This document shows positions 61,546 to 64,000 of a DNA stretch of 64,000 bases, piece by piece. Made by a program: the position numbers and the translations under genes. Origin of the DNA: Bradyrhizobium sp. BRP22 (GTDB lineage: Bacteria > Pseudomonadota > Alphaproteobacteria > Rhizobiales > Xanthobacteraceae); contig NZ_JADYVX010000018.1 in assembly GCF_020194175.1 (NCBI RefSeq), positions 1-64,000 of the forward strand, given 5' to 3'. Below the pieces are notes generated by a model. The model saw nothing but the letters and a program-made list of their open reading frames with translations, was not told the origin of the DNA and did no database searches. Positions within the stretch are counted from its first letter, which is position 1; the number at the start of each line of letters is the position of its first letter.

Positions 61546-61561
61546 AGCAAGAAGCACGCCA
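61546..61561 (-). promoter_or_regulatory. Sigma-54 promoter of the hup operon
   Basis: The minus strand reads TGGCGTGCTTCTTGCT, one mismatch from TGGCACG-N4-TTGCW with correct spacing, about 70 bases before the hupS ATG. No TGT-N10-ACA NifA site was found in the 200 bases upstream, so the activator may be HoxA or NifA acting at a weak site. Confidence 0.82.
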
Positions 61562-61636
61562 ACACCAGAGCTGGGACACATGAAAGGTACCAAGGGCGTC
61601 TGCAGACGCCGAGCGCTTGAAGAGGGAGGAGACACG

Positions 61637-61930
61637 ATGAAGTGGAACGAATTCAATCAGAAGCGGCAAGTAAGCTTTTCGCTGCAGCTCGGTGACTATG
61701 CGATCAGTAAGCCGCACACATCACGCAGCGCAGAACGAACATATGATGCGCTGGCAGCCGCAACGTCTGCATCACCACGTCGCTGCTCCATAATCTCAAA
61801 GGCTAACCCTGACCTCGTTTGGGCATCGCTAGGTCTTTACTCGTGGGTCTCGTTCGGCCCTTCCGCGGAGCTGCGCTTCTCCTTTCCCCTCGGAGCCAGA
61901 CTGATTTCTCCAGGCTCAGAATCTCGTTGA
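61637..61930 (+). CDS. Unrecognised ORF divergent from hupS
   Basis: The frame starts MKWNEFNQKRQVSFSLQL at 61637 behind a strong GGGAGGAG ribosome-binding site. The first half looks coding, while the second half (after about residue 40) does not, so it could be a truncated gene. I do not recognise it. It runs opposite to hupS, across the region just upstream of the hup promoter. Confidence 0.4.
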   Translation: MKWNEFNQKRQVSFSLQLGDYAISKPHTSRSAERTYDALAAATSASPRRCSIISKANPDLVWASLGLYSWVSFGPSAELRFSFPLGARLISPGSESR

Positions 61931-62126
61931 TTGTGTGAGCTGGCTCATCCCCGCCGGCAGCCGCTTGTCGTAGACGATCACTTCATATCCGCGCAACATC
62001 CCTTAGTTGCGGCGAACGTATCCAACGGCCTCATCAAAGTCTTTGAGACCGCACTTGGATTTTTGTCATGTCGAGTCGTATTCGCTTCAATCCTAGAGCA
62101 ACGACCATTCACAAAGGATCCTCCTC

Positions 62127-62412
62127 CTAAGCCTCGCCGTTGAAGGTAGGATCGACCCGCATCCGCTTCAGCTCTGCGAGGTCCTCGCCAACAAGCTTCA
62201 ATCCACCCGTAGCAACGAGCTTGGAACCAGTATGCGCATCTAGGACGTCTCCGCCAGACGTGATGTATACGTCTCCAGTATTTCGTAAATGATCCGCCAC
62301 GCTCCTTCCGGGCCACACACATCACCCCCTCCGATGCGCTTCTAGGCAGATGCCACACATCGTCAGCGTCCCTTGACTCAAACCGACGAAGCATCACTTG
62401 GTCCTGAGACAT
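62127..62412 (-). pseudogene. Small frameshifted ORF, unknown
   Basis: The N-terminal part (MSQDQVMLRRFESRDADDVW) is in one frame from 62412, and a coding-like tail (DHLRNTGDVYITSGGDVLD, then GSKLVATGGLKLVGEDLAEL) is in another frame ending at 62127. Together they suggest a protein of about 95 residues broken by an indel near 62310. I cannot assign a family. The arrangement on the same strand as hupS may be coincidental. Confidence 0.4.
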
Positions 62413-62474
62413 CGAACGCCACCTTTGGATCCGTCTCGGATGCCTGCGCCTTTCGGCATTATTACATTTTTCAC

Positions 62475-63713
62475 CTAGCCAAATACCGTCGGCGATGGAC
62501 GCGCCGCCGTTAGCAGCCGCTGTGAAAGGACAGCCTCAAGACTTTCCGAAGCCTCAACTCCGATAGTTGGACGACCCGGTTCAACCGTGTATTTCAAAGC
62601 CGTAGTACGATGCAGGCGGGTAAACTGTTCCAGCGCACAAATACATGTAGCGCGCAGCCTTCGGATTTCACCACCACAGCGTTCGATGACGGGCGAAATG
62701 GTTGCAAACCTAGGAAAGTCCGCTTTCCCTTCCAGCCAACTTGGCGTGGGCTCCGTGTCGCTTTTGTCTGGTGACAAGCAGCGGAACACCTCGTGAATGC
62801 CTCCCTGCGGATAGTATTCGGACAACCGGTACAAATCCCTATAAAATTGCGGCTTCTGTTGAAAGAGTTCTTCGCCGACCAGGAGCACCGAGACCGCCAC
62901 GATACGGGCAGAAAACCGACCGCTTGGGCCAAGCCTATTCTTGTAAGGGTTTTTCCCGTAAAACACACGAAATTGGCCGAATAGATCGGGCGACATATGT
63001 TCAAAAAATCGGGTCAGAAAATAGTGCGCTGCCTCAAGGCGCTCCAAGCATAGCGCGAGACATTGATGAGCGTCTGCGCGAGCCGCATCACGCAATTCAA
63101 GTAGAGCGGCGATTGCCAATTTTAGCTCGCTCTCGATGAGTTGATGACCCAAGCAAAAGTCTCGCTCCTCGACCCCGGCAGGGCCGAGGCAATATACGCG
63201 AGGATCGCTTTGCAGTGGGTTCGTCAGGATCGCATCTTCATAGGAGAGGACCTCAATGCTAGGCCGCCGCTGGCAGCTTAAGCGGGCGAGACGGCTCAGC
63301 GCCTCTCCCACCGTCAACTCCGCCTGCACGGCATCAAGGCGGGCAAACGCCGACATCTGATAAGCACAATTGACGAGATACTGGACGTCTGTCTTAGGGA
63401 CGGCGAAGTCGGGATCCGGCAGGTTCAGCAGCTGTCCATCATAGTCAGCCGATGCAATCATCGCATTAATGCTCCGTCCAAGAGCCTTGACTGCTTCATC
63501 TGGCCGTTCACTGCATTTGATCTCAGCAATGCAGTGCGGCAATTGATCGGTCACAAAATTGCTAACAAGCCCAAGCGGGCGTCTCCGTTGCCCACGATCG
63601 AAGCTACCGGAGAGATGAGAAAATGTCTGCAGAGCCCGATAGCGCGGCTGTTCCGAAGAAGGCGCGCTGCGCGCCCTATCAATTCCTTGTTGATCGTTAC
63701 TGAAGCGGACCAT
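62475..63713 (-). CDS. PrnB-like protein (monodechloroaminopyrrolnitrin synthase family)
   Basis: A 412-residue protein of the PrnB/DUF1864 family, structurally related to indoleamine and tryptophan dioxygenases. HQLIESELKLAIAALLELRD and FFEHMSPDLFGQFRVFYG with NRLGPSGRFSARI align with the PrnB segments FISPQVFYDELRPFY and SYLGPGAVEMP. PrnB rearranges 7-chlorotryptophan in pyrrolnitrin synthesis; no other prn genes are present, so the substrate is unknown. The start at 63713 is an ATG with a poor ribosome-binding site, and the N-terminus may be partly in another frame (63551-63871). Confidence 0.65.
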   Translation of the reverse strand: MVRFSNDQQGIDRARSAPSSEQPRYRALQTFSHLSGSFDRGQRRRPLGLVSNFVTDQLPHCIAEIKCSERPDEAVKALGRSINAMIASADYDGQLLNLPDPDFAVPKTDVQYLVNCAYQMSAFARLDAVQAELTVGEALSRLARLSCQRRPSIEVLSYEDAILTNPLQSDPRVYCLGPAGVEERDFCLGHQLIESELKLAIAALLELRDAARADAHQCLALCLERLEAAHYFLTRFFEHMSPDLFGQFRVFYGKNPYKNRLGPSGRFSARIVAVSVLLVGEELFQQKPQFYRDLYRLSEYYPQGGIHEVFRCLSPDKSDTEPTPSWLEGKADFPRFATISPVIERCGGEIRRLRATCICALEQFTRLHRTTALKYTVEPGRPTIGVEASESLEAVLSQRLLTAARPSPTVFG

Positions 63714-64000
63714 TTCGAACAGCGAGCTGCATTACTTGCCAATCCATGCAGATCAGATCCCACCTCGCGGTGCGCTCGGTGGGACGGGCGGAACGAACAC
63801 AGACCGTCGAGGAGAGGCAGGTGTCTTGGCCAGTGGGAATATTCTTTGCGAAACCAGAGACCGCACTCCACATTACAGAGATTAAGGCGCTGATTTGCTT
63901 GAATCGAGCAAGTCTCATTTAGACTCCTGCGCGCCGACGACTGTGCATCCCATGGTCATACGAATCCTTTTCCGTGTCCCAGCAATCGACATGCCACCAA
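63714..64000. other. Window end, no clear gene
   Basis: A short frame on the minus strand from 63918 (MRLARFKQISALISVMWS) overlaps the PrnB-like start and could be its original beginning before a frameshift. Nothing else was seen. Confidence 0.3.

Overview
The window looks like the symbiosis region of a Bradyrhizobium-type alphaproteobacterium (island or symbiotic megaplasmid). The reasons are a nifDKEN-X block without nifH beside it, a nodVW-like two-component pair, a complete-looking hup/hyp uptake-hydrogenase block, a type III effector behind a tts box, and many insertion sequences and decayed genes. No replication origin, rRNA, tRNA or CRISPR array was seen.

Layout. 1-800: end of an IS21-type element and a broken serine hydrolase. 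839-8536 (minus strand): nifD-nifK-nifE-nifN-nifX-DUF269-DUF683-fdxB, read from a sigma-54 promoter with two NifA sites (8591-8742). 9459-14740 (minus): fdxN, a 57-codon ORF, sufB, sufC, sufD, sufS, behind two NifA sites and a sigma-54-like promoter. 16205-17319 (plus): a gene of the YqeB/EF2563 molybdenum-hydroxylase accessory family, also behind a NifA site and a sigma-54 promoter. 17.7-33.5 kb: accessory zone with a 79-residue ORF, a sensor kinase split by an IS630 element, an IS3 copy, a tts-box effector gene, and remnants of an effector, a GH127 enzyme, an S9 peptidase, a porin and an IS5 transposase. 34-37.7 kb (plus): nodV-nodW-like kinase and regulator plus a single-domain receiver. 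39.9-46.2 kb: TauD/TfdA dioxygenase, a second IS630 copy, an intact porin, an IS256 element. 46.6-61.5 kb (minus): hupS-L-C-D-F-G-H-(J remnant)-K, hypA-B-F-C-D-E, then hemN. 62.5-63.7 kb: a PrnB-like protein.

How it fits together. NifD/NifK are the MoFe protein. NifE/NifN/NifX and two small accessory proteins build and carry FeMo-co. FdxB and FdxN supply low-potential electrons. The NifA-linked suf operon probably supplies Fe-S clusters in place of nifU/nifS. Hup recycles the hydrogen released by nitrogenase; Hyp proteins build its NiFe centre. HemN makes haem precursors under low oxygen. The kinase/regulator pair and the effector belong to host signalling. Several hup accessory genes are damaged (hupI absent, hupJ truncated, hupH without a clear start), so hydrogenase maturation may be failing in this strain.
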